In this document: positions 8,764-17,707 of the stretch, piece after piece | Position numbering within the stretch: position 1 is the first letter of the stretch | Layout: the number at the start of each line of letters is the position of its first letter | From: Cognatishimia activa | GTDB lineage: Bacteria > Pseudomonadota > Alphaproteobacteria > Rhodobacterales > Rhodobacteraceae | DNA length: 64,000 bases | Assembly (NCBI RefSeq): GCF_026016445.1 | Contig: NZ_CP096147.1 | Location: forward strand, 2,516,501 to 2,580,500 | Direction of reading: 5' to 3' | Notes under the pieces: generated by a model | Database searches by the model: none | Told to the model about the DNA's origin: nothing | What the model saw: only the letters and a program-made list of their open reading frames with translations | Position numbers and translations under genes: made by a program

Positions 8764-11091
8764 TTATGCTCGTGCCCGCTTTCGTTGCGGGTCTATGAAT
8801 GGAATATCGGTCACGGTAGCGTTCAGGCGTTTCATACGTCCGTCCAGCAAACCAACTTCCAAAATCTTGTCATTCTCTGCGTATTCGACGGCAATGCGGG
8901 CCATCGCGATTGCACGTTCCAATGAAGGCGAGCGGGTCGCGGATGTGATCTCGCCGATCTGACGCTCTCCTGCGTAAACAGGTGATCCATGCGTCGGCAC
9001 GTCATCACAATCAAAGAGCAATCCTTTTAAAACACGACGCGGATCTTTCGCGTTGCGTTCCAGAGCTTCTTTGCCTCGGAAGGTTTCTTTCTTCAGATCA
9101 ACCGCAAATCCCAAACCGGCTTCAAATGCGTCAACGCCCGGAGGGAACTCCGCTGCCGCCGCAGCAAGGCCTGCCTCAATACGGATGATTTCAAGCGCAT
9201 CAGACCCCATGGGCTTAATGCCAAACTCTTCACCCGCTTCTATAATCGCGTCCCAGACCTCAACGGCGTCGGACTTCGCACAGAAGACCTCATACCCAAG
9301 TTCGCCAGTGTAGCCGGAGCGGGACAACATGAATGGCGCGCCGTTCCGGTCATTCAGCCGCGCGACTGAAACACCAAACCATTTCAGATGGTCGAGGTTG
9401 GGAACCGTTGGCTGGAAGAAGCAGATCTTCTTCAAGAGATCACGAGACTTGGGTCCTTGGATCGCAAGATTAGGTAAGCTGTTGCGCATTTCATGGATAC
9501 GCACCTGAAGGTTCATTTCTTCAGCGAGCGCATTCAACGTCCGGCCGCTTTCTTCCGAACCACAGAACCAGCGGAACAGATGATCACCCAATCTGAAGAG
9601 CGTTCCGTCATCAATGACTTGTCCACTTTCATCACACATGAGGGTGTAAGTGCCACGCCATACCGCCAGTTTGGCGATGTTTCGCGTTAGAGCGTGCTGC
9701 AAAAGCGTCTCGGCGTCTGGACCGATGATGTCATATTTTCGCAGACCACTCATATCCTGGATGGTCACTGCATTGCGGCAGGCCCAGTATTCACCGAGTG
9801 TTCCTGTGCCCGGAAAGCTGACAGGAGTCCAAAGATCCCGTGCGGGGGCAAAATGTTCTGTCAAAGGGGCCAGCCGCTCGTGGAAAGCGGATTCTTGACT
9901 GATTGACATTGGGGCGTCTTCCTTTTCGCGATAGGCCACCGCGCGCCTGATGGGCGTGTCTGGCCGGTAAATACGCACATGCACATCGGTTGGGTTCCAA
10001 CCGTTGATGGGATCGATGTCATCTGGGCAGGCTGTTGAGACGCAAACCAGATCTTCCATCGCCCGCATCACCACATAGTCCCCTGGACGCGAATGAGATT
10101 CCGCTGTCATCAGGTGGTTGCTGTTGTGATCGATCCAAGTGTTCCAGAAAAAGTTGATCGCAGGCCACGCAGAGCGCTTTTTGATCCCGTATGGATCAAG
10201 CGCATAAGACATGTTGTCTGAACAGTTCACATGCCCCGGAAATCCACGTTCTTCATAGCCACGCGCCGTGCAGGCCAGACCAAAAGCGTCATGGCGACCG
10301 CAGGTATCCTGAACCATGTTCAACAGCGGGCGCATGTCTTGGTCGTAGAATTTATCCAACATACCCGGGCCGGGATAGGCTCGACCAACCATTGTTCTAG
10401 TCGCCGTAGAGTCGATCATGATTTCGGTCTGTCGATCCAGACCCGCCATGCAGAAAGCCATGAAGTCGGAACACTGCTGGCCCTCAACATCGATGATTTG
10501 CACGTAGTCGCCCTTGCGCACCTCATAGGCAATGCCGGTGCCGGTCTGAACGGTGAACTCATCTCTCGTATCGCCAAGCAAAGGCGGCAGGTGGCTAGAG
10601 GTAAAGGACGCCAGTTTATGCGTTACTGAAACTGTTCCGTTTCCTTTCGCCGAAACCAGCGAAAACGCCTCCACCGGGCGGCAAAGCCATAGGGTCACAG
10701 ACGCCCGCGCTTTCAGAATCAGGTCTTCATCCTGCCCCTCATATCGCGCACTTGAGATGTCTGCGGAAACATCGCCGCCGTTTGCAGAGATCCACCCTTT
10801 AAGTGCACGGCTGTCGAACTTTGAAAGATCCAATTGGTTGGTTGCAACCAGGTTCACCTTGCCCAAGGCCGCAATTCCATCCGGTGCAAAAGCAGCAATT
10901 TCCAAAGGCACATCTGCCTCAACACCTTGAATCGTTAGAAGATCACCGGCCTCCATTTCGATTTCAATCGCCTCGCGGCTTGCGATTGCGTGGTGTCGAA
11001 CACCAGAGTTTTTCTCAAACCCCGAGAAGTGCCGACGGGATTGAAGAAACCCCATATTACTGAAGTCGTGGAGAACGGTTTGGCCAAGCAT
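8764..11091 (-). CDS. tdm: Trimethylamine N-oxide demethylase (aldolase)
   Basis: Converts TMAO to dimethylamine and formaldehyde; the formaldehyde is thought to be captured by tetrahydrofolate bound to the C-terminal domain. 775 residues with two parts: a DUF1989 region (about 170-365) and a GcvT-like folate-binding region (about 400-765). Asp209, His287, Cys290 (GHVNC) and Cys355 (STACPDD) match, with a shift of 11-12, the metal/active-site residues I recall for the Methylocella enzyme (D198, H276, C279, C343). Residues 40-110 look like a degenerate copy of the DUF1989 fold. The ATG at 11091 has a poor ribosome site; Met13 (11055) is a plausible alternative that would better fit that numbering. 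Operators lie 18 bases upstream. Confidence 0.92.
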   Translation of the reverse strand: MLGQTVLHDFSNMGFLQSRRHFSGFEKNSGVRHHAIASREAIEIEMEAGDLLTIQGVEADVPLEIAAFAPDGIAALGKVNLVATNQLDLSKFDSRALKGWISANGGDVSADISSARYEGQDEDLILKARASVTLWLCRPVEAFSLVSAKGNGTVSVTHKLASFTSSHLPPLLGDTRDEFTVQTGTGIAYEVRKGDYVQIIDVEGQQCSDFMAFCMAGLDRQTEIMIDSTATRTMVGRAYPGPGMLDKFYDQDMRPLLNMVQDTCGRHDAFGLACTARGYEERGFPGHVNCSDNMSYALDPYGIKKRSAWPAINFFWNTWIDHNSNHLMTAESHSRPGDYVVMRAMEDLVCVSTACPDDIDPINGWNPTDVHVRIYRPDTPIRRAVAYREKEDAPMSISQESAFHERLAPLTEHFAPARDLWTPVSFPGTGTLGEYWACRNAVTIQDMSGLRKYDIIGPDAETLLQHALTRNIAKLAVWRGTYTLMCDESGQVIDDGTLFRLGDHLFRWFCGSEESGRTLNALAEEMNLQVRIHEMRNSLPNLAIQGPKSRDLLKKICFFQPTVPNLDHLKWFGVSVARLNDRNGAPFMLSRSGYTGELGYEVFCAKSDAVEVWDAIIEAGEEFGIKPMGSDALEIIRIEAGLAAAAAEFPPGVDAFEAGLGFAVDLKKETFRGKEALERNAKDPRRVLKGLLFDCDDVPTHGSPVYAGERQIGEITSATRSPSLERAIAMARIAVEYAENDKILEVGLLDGRMKRLNATVTDIPFIDPQRKRARA

Positions 11092-11108
11092 ATCCAGATT
11101 CGCGCTTA

Positions 11109-11122
11109 TGTAACTGGTTACA
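11109..11122. promoter_or_regulatory. LacI-type operator, tdm-proximal
   Basis: TGTAACTGGTTACA, a palindrome broken only in the central pair, with the same half-site as the operator at 11131-11144. It is 22 bases centre to centre from that site, about two helical turns, so two dimers could bind on one face. Confidence 0.8.
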
Positions 11123-11130
11123 CAGCCTCA

Positions 11131-11144
11131 TGTAACTAGTTACA
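11131..11144. promoter_or_regulatory. LacI-type operator, lacI-proximal
   Basis: TGTAACTAGTTACA, a perfect 14-base palindrome in the tdm/lacI divergent region. A TTGACA on the minus strand (11152-11147), a good -35 for tdm, lies directly upstream of this operator in the tdm direction, so binding would interfere with tdm transcription. No convincing -10 was found. Confidence 0.82.
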
Positions 11145-11197
11145 CGTGTCAAGTTTTTCTATTTCTCTCACTCAAAAAAAACGCTACTGCTGGGCTA

Positions 11198-12202
11198 ATG
11201 CGCAAAATTGGTAATCAAAAACGAGCGAACTTAAGAGACGTTGCAAAGGCGGCAGGTGTTTCCGTTGCAACGGTTTCACGTGTCTTAAATTCACCGGACT
11301 CTGTCGCGCCGGAAACGCGGGCAAAAGTTCAGAGCACAATCTCCGAATTGCGCTTCATGCCCAGCGCCGCCGCACGCGCCATCAATAGCGGTCGCACTCG
11401 ATTTGTCGGTGCATTGGTTCCAACTCTCGACAACGCGATTTTTGCGAGCTTTTTGTCTGCACTGGAAAACAAGCTTAACGATTACGGGTTGGCCTTGATC
11501 GTCTCAACAATCGGCGAGAACCCACAGCTAGAAGTTCAAAAAGCGCAGTCTTTGATTAACCTGGGCGCAGAAGCTTTGATACTGTCAGGCGCCGCACATG
11601 ACCCAAAGCTTTTCCAGCTGACAAACCAAACGCGGTTTCCCACTCTCGCGACATCCTTCTATGACGACAGCGCGCCGCTTCCGACCATCGGATATGACAA
11701 CCACGATGCCGCTCAGCTTGGCGTTCAGTATTTAAAAAGCGCTGGCCATCGGCACATCGCGGTGGCGCATGGACCTGTTGAAACAAATGACCGAACGCAG
11801 GCACGCATCAACGGTGTTCAATCGGTTTCTGGAATGACCATCGACTACCACGAAGCAGATATTTCTTTTGAAGGCGCCCAAGTGATCGCGCGTAACATCT
11901 TGGCACAAAAAGACAGGCCAACTGCCGTCGCATGCATGTCAGACGTATTGGCCATTGGTTTACTGCAACAATTTCAGCGCAGTCATTTGCGTGTGCCGGA
12001 AGACATCTCTGTTCTTGGGATGGACGACCTTCCCTTCGCGGCACACACTTTCCCTGCGCTTTCGACCATCCATCTGCCAGTGAAGCGCATGGGGACAGCT
12101 GCAGGACGAGCCATCGGAGAGTGGCTGGAACATGGAAACGAACCCGCGCCAGAGCGGTTAGAACCGCAATTGATCTTGCGAGAATCCGTTGCTGAAATTT
12201 AG
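11198..12202 (+). CDS. LacI-family regulator divergent from tdm-tmoXVW
   Basis: 334-residue repressor-type regulator. The helix-turn-helix LRDVAKAAGVSVATVSRVLN is at residues 12-31, the hinge helix follows (AAARAINSG), then a periplasmic-binding-protein-like effector domain, ending in the family stretch LGMDDLPFAAHTFPALSTIHLP. Two palindromic operators lie upstream, between it and tdm, so autoregulation and control of TMAO use are likely. I know of no LacI regulator described for TMAO catabolism. The 3' end overlaps the convergent waaA stop by 4 bases. Confidence 0.92.
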   Translation: MRKIGNQKRANLRDVAKAAGVSVATVSRVLNSPDSVAPETRAKVQSTISELRFMPSAAARAINSGRTRFVGALVPTLDNAIFASFLSALENKLNDYGLALIVSTIGENPQLEVQKAQSLINLGAEALILSGAAHDPKLFQLTNQTRFPTLATSFYDDSAPLPTIGYDNHDAAQLGVQYLKSAGHRHIAVAHGPVETNDRTQARINGVQSVSGMTIDYHEADISFEGAQVIARNILAQKDRPTAVACMSDVLAIGLLQQFQRSHLRVPEDISVLGMDDLPFAAHTFPALSTIHLPVKRMGTAAGRAIGEWLEHGNEPAPERLEPQLILRESVAEI

Positions 12203-13503
12203 TGACTTTTAGATGGCCCCAGATGCGCAAGAACACGATCTCTGGTTTCATGTGTGATCGAATGCTGTGCCGAAAGGCAGGCCCTTGCATGAGCCAACTG
12301 TACGTCAGCAGCATCTGATTGCCAGAGCCTCAGTACGGCATCGCGTAAATCATCGGCGTCGGCCACCTGATGTACCGCCTTCGCCTCATGCAACATCTGA
12401 TAGGTGTCTTTGAAGTTGCTGGTATAAGGACCCGTCACCACGTTTGACCCCAACAAAATTGGCTCAAACGGATTATGCCCCCCCACACCTTCGACCAGTG
12501 ACCCGCCAACAAAGCTCACCTTGGCGCCACGGTACCAAAGACCCATTTCTCCGATACTGTCTGCGACGTAGACCTGCCAGTTGTCTTGCAACTGATCGCC
12601 GCTGGCTCGCGAGCCTGTTTCCAAACCGAGTGCACGAGACTGTTCAATAATCTCAGCACCACGTTCTGGATGTCGGGGCACAAGGATCAACAAACTACCT
12701 TCAGGTAAAGACTTGTGCGCCGAAAGGATGATCGTATCCTCGCCTTTATGGGTGGAGGCTGCGACCCACACTTGTCGAGATTGCAGATATTTAAGCTCTG
12801 CTTCGATATCTCCTTCTGCAGGCAAGGCAGGCGCTAATTCCGACTTCAATGACCCTGTCAGAAACCGCTTTTCCGATTTCACACCCAGAGAGGCCAAAAG
12901 CGCATCCGTAGCCTGATCCTGCACCGTGATGGCATCAAACAAGGAGAATATCGATCCAGCGGCGCGACGGGCAAACCCCCACCTTTCCAATGACTTCTGA
13001 GATACACGGGCATTCAGAAGGACCATCGGGATGCCCTGCGCCTTTGTTTCTACCAACATGCGTGGCCAGATTTCGCTTTCAACCCAGACAGCCATGTCAG
13101 GTCGCCAATGCGTCAAAAATCTTCTAACTGCGCTTGGCGTATCTATTGGCGCAAATTGATGCATCGCCCCATTCGGCAAGTCTCTCGCCATCAATTCAGC
13201 CGAAGTGCGTGTCCCACTTGTCACCAGTATTGAAAGCTCATCACGCGCTTCTAGCAAGGCAGGGATCAGACCCAACAGTGACTGCGTTTCACCAACGCTT
13301 GCTGCATGCATCCAAATCAGCGTGCCCTTAGGCCTCACGATCGAGCTGTGGCCAAACCGCTCGTGATATCGAAGGGGATCTTCCTTGCCCGTCGCTTTGC
13401 GGCGTGACACCACGCCGCGATAAACCGGGTCCAATACGCGCGTAAGCCCTAGGTAGGCGTTTAGTATTTTAGAGCCGCTGCCCAACGCCTGTCCCCTTTG
13501 CAT
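12199..13503 (-). CDS. waaA: 3-deoxy-D-manno-octulosonic acid (Kdo) transferase
   Basis: Transfers Kdo from CMP-Kdo to lipid A precursor on the inner face of the cytoplasmic membrane, the first step of LPS core assembly. 434 residues, GT-B fold. The N-terminal domain has the family motif HAASVGE with catalytic-type Glu72; the C-terminal nucleotide-binding half has PRHPERG and the GGSLVEGVGGHNPFEP signature. It lies 64 bases downstream of an LpxL-type acyltransferase in the same direction, a related lipid A step. The ribosome site before the ATG at 13503 is weak. Confidence 0.95.
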   Translation of the reverse strand: MQRGQALGSGSKILNAYLGLTRVLDPVYRGVVSRRKATGKEDPLRYHERFGHSSIVRPKGTLIWMHAASVGETQSLLGLIPALLEARDELSILVTSGTRTSAELMARDLPNGAMHQFAPIDTPSAVRRFLTHWRPDMAVWVESEIWPRMLVETKAQGIPMVLLNARVSQKSLERWGFARRAAGSIFSLFDAITVQDQATDALLASLGVKSEKRFLTGSLKSELAPALPAEGDIEAELKYLQSRQVWVAASTHKGEDTIILSAHKSLPEGSLLILVPRHPERGAEIIEQSRALGLETGSRASGDQLQDNWQVYVADSIGEMGLWYRGAKVSFVGGSLVEGVGGHNPFEPILLGSNVVTGPYTSNFKDTYQMLHEAKAVHQVADADDLRDAVLRLWQSDAADVQLAHARACLSAQHSITHETRDRVLAHLGPSKSH

Positions 13504-13567
13504 GAGCCGATTTAGTGGCCATACCCTTCAATTGCTGCCCTGTCGAGCGCAGTGCGCAGCAGATCAA

Positions 13568-14488
13568 TCACTCCAAGGTCATATCTTGTGGCTGATCCAT
13601 ATGCTTCAGGACTTTCCAGCGACGGTGAAACCAGAACCATTGCGCCATATTTTGGCGCACCTGGCTCTCCAACTTGTCATTATAGGCTTGGACCATCTCA
13701 GCTGGATCACCATGCGGAATGGGCACATCAACATGGGCTTTGTAACTGATCCCATCAGCCTGGCGGATCGCAAATACGGGCACGAAGAGCGCATCATAGC
13801 GCAAAGCCAGTTCCGCCATGCCCAGCGCCGTCCAAGCTGGTTTGCCAAAGAAGGTCAAAGGCACGCCCTCACCAGCGCGTACATCGATCAATGCAGCCAA
13901 TGCGCCGCCCTTTTTGAGATGACGCAGCATCTGACCAAAACCTGAACGGCCGCGCTCAAAAAGCGGAGTACCAATGGTCGAGATGTTGTTGAGGTAATAG
14001 TCATGAAACAGCGGATTGTTCATCCGACGATAAAGCGCGCCCACATTAAAACCGCGTTTGATCAAAGCGGCCCGCATCACATCGTAATTCCCGAAATGGC
14101 CTGAAACGAATATAACGGGCCGTCCGTTTTCCATGGCTTCCTCAATGGCCGGCAATCCCGGCCCAGCCAGAGGGACATCATGGGCGAGCTTTACGAGGTC
14201 ATCTGGCGAAAACAGCTCACCCAACATGCGACCAATGTTGTTGGATATCTGCCCCACCAAAGCGTTCCGTTCATTCTCTGGCACTTCTGGCACGACCAGC
14301 GCTAGATTTTCGCGCACCCGCCGTGTGTATCCAGCAACCGGCGCGATCACGCGCTGCATAACCCAACCCATTGCTGCGATACGGCGACGATAGGGCATCA
14401 AATGCACGGCTCCAAGAATCGCTCGGATGACGGCGAACTCGAGACGCTCAAGAATCGATGGTGATCTATTTTTCTTCGATTTGCTCAT
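13568..14488 (-). CDS. lpxL: Lipid A biosynthesis lauroyl-type acyltransferase
   Basis: Member of the LpxL/HtrB lysophospholipid acyltransferase family, which adds secondary acyl chains to lipid A at the inner membrane. 306 residues. The HX4D catalytic pair is His131 and Asp136 in HFGNYD; the later RAGEGVPLTFFGKPAWT block is typical. The gene is upstream of waaA on the same strand, fitting a lipid A function. Whether it acts at the LpxL or LpxM step cannot be decided from sequence, so the symbol is the family name. Confidence 0.88.
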   Translation of the reverse strand: MSKSKKNRSPSILERLEFAVIRAILGAVHLMPYRRRIAAMGWVMQRVIAPVAGYTRRVRENLALVVPEVPENERNALVGQISNNIGRMLGELFSPDDLVKLAHDVPLAGPGLPAIEEAMENGRPVIFVSGHFGNYDVMRAALIKRGFNVGALYRRMNNPLFHDYYLNNISTIGTPLFERGRSGFGQMLRHLKKGGALAALIDVRAGEGVPLTFFGKPAWTALGMAELALRYDALFVPVFAIRQADGISYKAHVDVPIPHGDPAEMVQAYNDKLESQVRQNMAQWFWFHRRWKVLKHMDQPQDMTLE

Positions 14489-14603
14489 GATAGGGTCTTA
14501 TCGCCGAAGCAATTGATAATGAAAAGAGGCAGGAAAAACCCAGTGCCTACAAGGTGCAAAGCGTTTCCTGCCTGCTCTAAGGAATTCCTTCGGAAAGCAA
14601 AAT

Positions 14604-14615
14604 GTAATCGATTAC
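14604..14615. promoter_or_regulatory. LacI-type operator 1, upstream of isomerase operon
   Basis: GTAATCGATTAC, a perfect palindrome, same half-site as the sites at 14658 and 18854. It is centred 55 bases upstream of operator 2, close to five helical turns, which would suit a repression loop. Confidence 0.75.
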
Positions 14616-14634
14616 TTTTTCCATTGACAATGTC

Positions 14635-14663
14635 TTGAACATTGCATCATGAATATATGTAAT
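14635..14663 (+). promoter_or_regulatory. Sigma-70-type promoter of the isomerase/dehydrogenase operon
   Basis: TTGAAC (14635-14640), 17-base spacer, TGTAAT (14658-14663). The -10 is the left half of operator 2, so repressor binding would block polymerase. The call rests on sequence match only. Confidence 0.55.
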
Positions 14664-14671
14664 CGATTTCA
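14658..14671. promoter_or_regulatory. LacI-type operator 2, overlapping the promoter -10
   Basis: TGTAATCGATTTCA, one arm perfect and the other degenerate relative to TGTAATCGATTACA. Confidence 0.7.
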
Positions 14672-14760
14672 TAACTGTTTTAGAACAAGTTTCACGCACA
14701 AAAAGGTGTGAGAAAATCGAACGAAAAACATGTTACCAAATGGGAAAAATGGAGATGCCC

Positions 14761-15525
14761 ATGCCGCTGTCGCTTCAGCTGTACAGTATGAGAAATGCGC
14801 CTAATCAGGACCAAGTATTGGCGGCCTGTGCTGCTGCCGGTGTCGGATGTATCGAGGGATATTCCGCGATAATGCAGGAACCAGCCGCTTTTGAAAGCGC
14901 CTTGGCAGATGCGGGTTTGACGATGCCGTCTGCACATATTGCATTAGATGACATCGACAAGGATCCTCAGGGGGTTATCGAACGCCTGAAGCCATTGCGT
15001 GTGACCAAGGTCTACGCCCCCTATCTTGATGCTGCCCTGCGTCCAAAAACCGCCCAGGGCTATGCCGAAATTGCGAACATTTTGACAGAGCGCGGAAAGA
15101 TCTTTGCAGATCACGGCATGACCGTTGGATGGCACAATCATGACTTCGAATTTGAAAAGCTTGAAGACGGTGCGCTACCAATGCAGGCGATGTTAGATGC
15201 ACAGCCGGACCTTCCTTGGGAAGCCGATCTTGGCTGGGTCATCAGGTCTGGAGCGGACCCCATGGCATGGCTCACCAACCACATGACCAACATCGATGCG
15301 ATTCACGTCAAAGATATTGCCGCCGAAGGTGAGAATCTGGACGAAGACGGCTGGGCTGATCTGGGCGACGGAACCGCAGACTGGTCCGGGCTGATCGCCA
15401 CCGCGCGCGCTGCAAAACCTGAGATGCTTTTCATTCTTGAGCACGATAACCCAAGCGATCCTTACAGGTATCTCGAACGCTCTGCTCAGGCATTCCACAC
15501 GATTTGGGAGAACACCAATGGCTGA
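14761..15525 (+). CDS. Sugar phosphate isomerase/epimerase-like TIM-barrel protein
   Basis: 254-residue protein of the xylose isomerase-like/AP endonuclease 2 fold, which usually binds one divalent metal. Family elements include SLQLYSMRN at the start, VGWHNHDFEFE, a metal-type acidic EADLGWV segment, IHVKDI and the late ILEHDN. In-frame ATGs exist at 14740, 14749 and 14755, but a GGAG at 14751-14754 is well placed only for the ATG at 14761. It overlaps the next gene by 8 bases. Context (two dehydrogenases, sugar ABC importer) suggests isomerisation or elimination on an oxidised sugar; the exact reaction is unknown. Confidence 0.85.
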   Translation: MPLSLQLYSMRNAPNQDQVLAACAAAGVGCIEGYSAIMQEPAAFESALADAGLTMPSAHIALDDIDKDPQGVIERLKPLRVTKVYAPYLDAALRPKTAQGYAEIANILTERGKIFADHGMTVGWHNHDFEFEKLEDGALPMQAMLDAQPDLPWEADLGWVIRSGADPMAWLTNHMTNIDAIHVKDIAAEGENLDEDGWADLGDGTADWSGLIATARAAKPEMLFILEHDNPSDPYRYLERSAQAFHTIWENTNG

Positions 15526-16642
15526 TTTAGGAGTCGGCATTATCGGTTGCGGTAATATCTCTGCCGCTTACCTGCGCCTTGCGCCGATGTTCAAAGGATA
15601 TGAAATCCGCTCTGTGGCTGACATCAATCTTGATGCAGCCCATGCACGGGCGGAAGAGTTCGGGGTGACCGGGCAATCAGTCGAAGACCTTTTGGCAAAT
15701 GACGACGTCGATCTGGTGATCAACCTGACAATTCCGGCAGCGCATTTTCAGGTATCTGAGCGTGTGCTTCAGGCAGGAAAACATGTCTACTCTGAAAAGC
15801 CATTCGTCCTGTCTCGCGAAGAGGGTCAAAAACTAGCCGATCTCGCGGCCTCCAAAGGTCTTAGAATTGGTTCAGCGCCAGACACTTTTCTGGGTGGCGC
15901 CCATCAATTTGCGCGCTCGTTGGTAGACGAAGGCCAGATTGGCAAAGTTACATCGGGCACCGCTGTTGTGCAGTCGCCGGGCATGGAAAGCTGGCACCCC
16001 AATCCGGATTTCTTCTTTCAACCGGGCGCGGGCCCTGTCCTCGATATTGGCCCGTACTACATCTCAAATCTTGTACAGCTGATCGGCCCTGTTGCGCGGG
16101 TGACTGCCGTTGCCGGCAGTGCGTCCAACAAGCGCATCATCGGCAACGGGCCTCGACTCGGAGAAGAAATTCCGGTCGATACACCGACAACCATTCATGC
16201 GGTCATGGAATTTCAAAGTGGCGCGATTATCACGCTCCTGACCAGCTGGGATGTATGGAGCCATGACCATTCTTGCATGGAGCTCTATGGTACTGAGGGC
16301 ACGATGTATCTACCTGACCCCAACTTCTTTGGCGGAACGCTTCGGGTAACACATAAGTCAGAAACGGCTGAACTATCTCCTTGGCTACATCCTTTCTCCA
16401 TCGTCAACGATGGCGAACAGGCCAATTACCGAGGCGCTGGTCTCGCAGATATGGCGCGTGCCATTGCTGAAAATCGCCCGCATCGCTGTTCTAATGATTT
16501 CGCGCTGCATGTGGTCGATGTCATGACCTCGATTTTGACAGCAGCGGAAACTAAATCTGTTGTCGACATCCAAACGACCTGCACACGGCCAGAACCTTTG
16601 GACCCAGCAAGCGCCGCAGCATTGATGACAGATCAGGAATAG
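15518..16642 (+). CDS. Gfo/Idh/MocA-family sugar dehydrogenase
   Basis: NAD(P)-dependent oxidoreductase of 374 residues. The Rossmann motif GIIGCGNIS is at 7-15, the EKP catalytic-type motif occurs in HVYSEKPFVLS, and a C-terminal GFO_IDH_MocA domain follows with FFFQPGAGPVLDIGPYYI. The start at 15518 has GGGAG 8 bases upstream and overlaps the previous stop; longer in-frame extensions lack family similarity. It is the second gene of an operon controlled by LacI-type operators. The substrate is unknown. Confidence 0.88.
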   Translation: MADLGVGIIGCGNISAAYLRLAPMFKGYEIRSVADINLDAAHARAEEFGVTGQSVEDLLANDDVDLVINLTIPAAHFQVSERVLQAGKHVYSEKPFVLSREEGQKLADLAASKGLRIGSAPDTFLGGAHQFARSLVDEGQIGKVTSGTAVVQSPGMESWHPNPDFFFQPGAGPVLDIGPYYISNLVQLIGPVARVTAVAGSASNKRIIGNGPRLGEEIPVDTPTTIHAVMEFQSGAIITLLTSWDVWSHDHSCMELYGTEGTMYLPDPNFFGGTLRVTHKSETAELSPWLHPFSIVNDGEQANYRGAGLADMARAIAENRPHRCSNDFALHVVDVMTSILTAAETKSVVDIQTTCTRPEPLDPASAAALMTDQE

Positions 16643-16651
16643 GAGCTCTGC

Positions 16652-17707
16652 ATGCCCGCAACCATGAAAGGTCCGGCACTGTTTCTGGCCCAATTTGTCA
16701 GTGACGATGCCCCATTCAATACTTTGCCCAACATCGTGAGATGGGCGGGTTCCCTTGGCTATAAGGGTGTCCAAATCCCGTCCTGGGACGCACGACTGTT
16801 TGACCTCGCTCAGGCTGCAGAAAGCCAGGACTATTGTGATGAGATCAAAGGAATCTGCGCAGCGAACGGCGTCGAAATTACGGAGCTTTCCACGCATGCT
16901 CAGGGCCAACTAATGGCTGTCCACCCGGCTTACAATGAGGCGATGGACATGCTGGCACCCTCTGAAGTGCAGGGCAATTCTGAGGCGCGTACTGCGTGGG
17001 CCAAAGATCAGCTGATTATGGCCGCCAAGGCCAGCCGAAACCTCGGTTTGGACGGTTCTGTAAGCTTTACCGGGTCACTCGCCTTCCCTTTCCTATATCC
17101 CTGGCCACAGCGGCCAGCTGGATTGATTGAAGAGGCCTTTTCAGAGCTGGCCAAGCGGTGGCGCCCGGTCTTGGATGTCTATGACGAGTTTGGCGTCGAT
17201 GTCGGATACGAATTGCATCCGGGCGAGGACGTTTTTGATGGTGCAACCTTCGAGCGCTTCCTTGAGGCTCTGGATAACCACCCCAGATGCCAGATCAACT
17301 ACGATCCCAGCCATTTCGTGCTGCAGCAGCTCGATTACCTGGAATTTATCGATATTTACCACGAGCGGATTAGCGCGTTTCACGTCAAAGACGCCGAATT
17401 CAATCCGACAGGGCGTCAGGGCGTGTATTCAGGCTATGAAAGCTGGGCCAATCGCGCCGGTCGTTTCCGGTCCTTAGGCGACGGCCAGGTGGATTTCCGT
17501 GGCGTCTTCTCTCGATTGGCGACTCATGGCTACGACCGCTGGGCAGTCCTGGAATGGGAATGCTGCCTGAAACACCCTGAGGACGGTGCTGCCGAAGGTG
17601 TCCCCTTCATCAACGATCACATTATCCGGGTGACAGACAAAGCCTTCGATGATTTCGCAGGTGGAGATTCTGATCCCGGTCAGATCCGTCGAATGCTGGG
17701 GCTATGA
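16652..17707 (+). CDS. Second sugar phosphate isomerase/epimerase-like protein
   Basis: 351-residue TIM-barrel protein of the same superfamily as the gene at 14761 but longer and clearly divergent. Metal-ligand-type segments include ELHPGEDVFDG, NYDPSHFVLQ, FHVKDAE and VLEWECC near the C-terminus. AGGAG precedes the ATG at good distance and the gap to the dehydrogenase is 9 bases. The 3' end overlaps the convergent lacI gene by 28 bases. Two such proteins beside two Gfo/Idh dehydrogenases resemble glycoside oxidation/elimination loci, but the reaction is inferred. Confidence 0.86.
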   Translation: MPATMKGPALFLAQFVSDDAPFNTLPNIVRWAGSLGYKGVQIPSWDARLFDLAQAAESQDYCDEIKGICAANGVEITELSTHAQGQLMAVHPAYNEAMDMLAPSEVQGNSEARTAWAKDQLIMAAKASRNLGLDGSVSFTGSLAFPFLYPWPQRPAGLIEEAFSELAKRWRPVLDVYDEFGVDVGYELHPGEDVFDGATFERFLEALDNHPRCQINYDPSHFVLQQLDYLEFIDIYHERISAFHVKDAEFNPTGRQGVYSGYESWANRAGRFRSLGDGQVDFRGVFSRLATHGYDRWAVLEWECCLKHPEDGAAEGVPFINDHIIRVTDKAFDDFAGGDSDPGQIRRMLGL

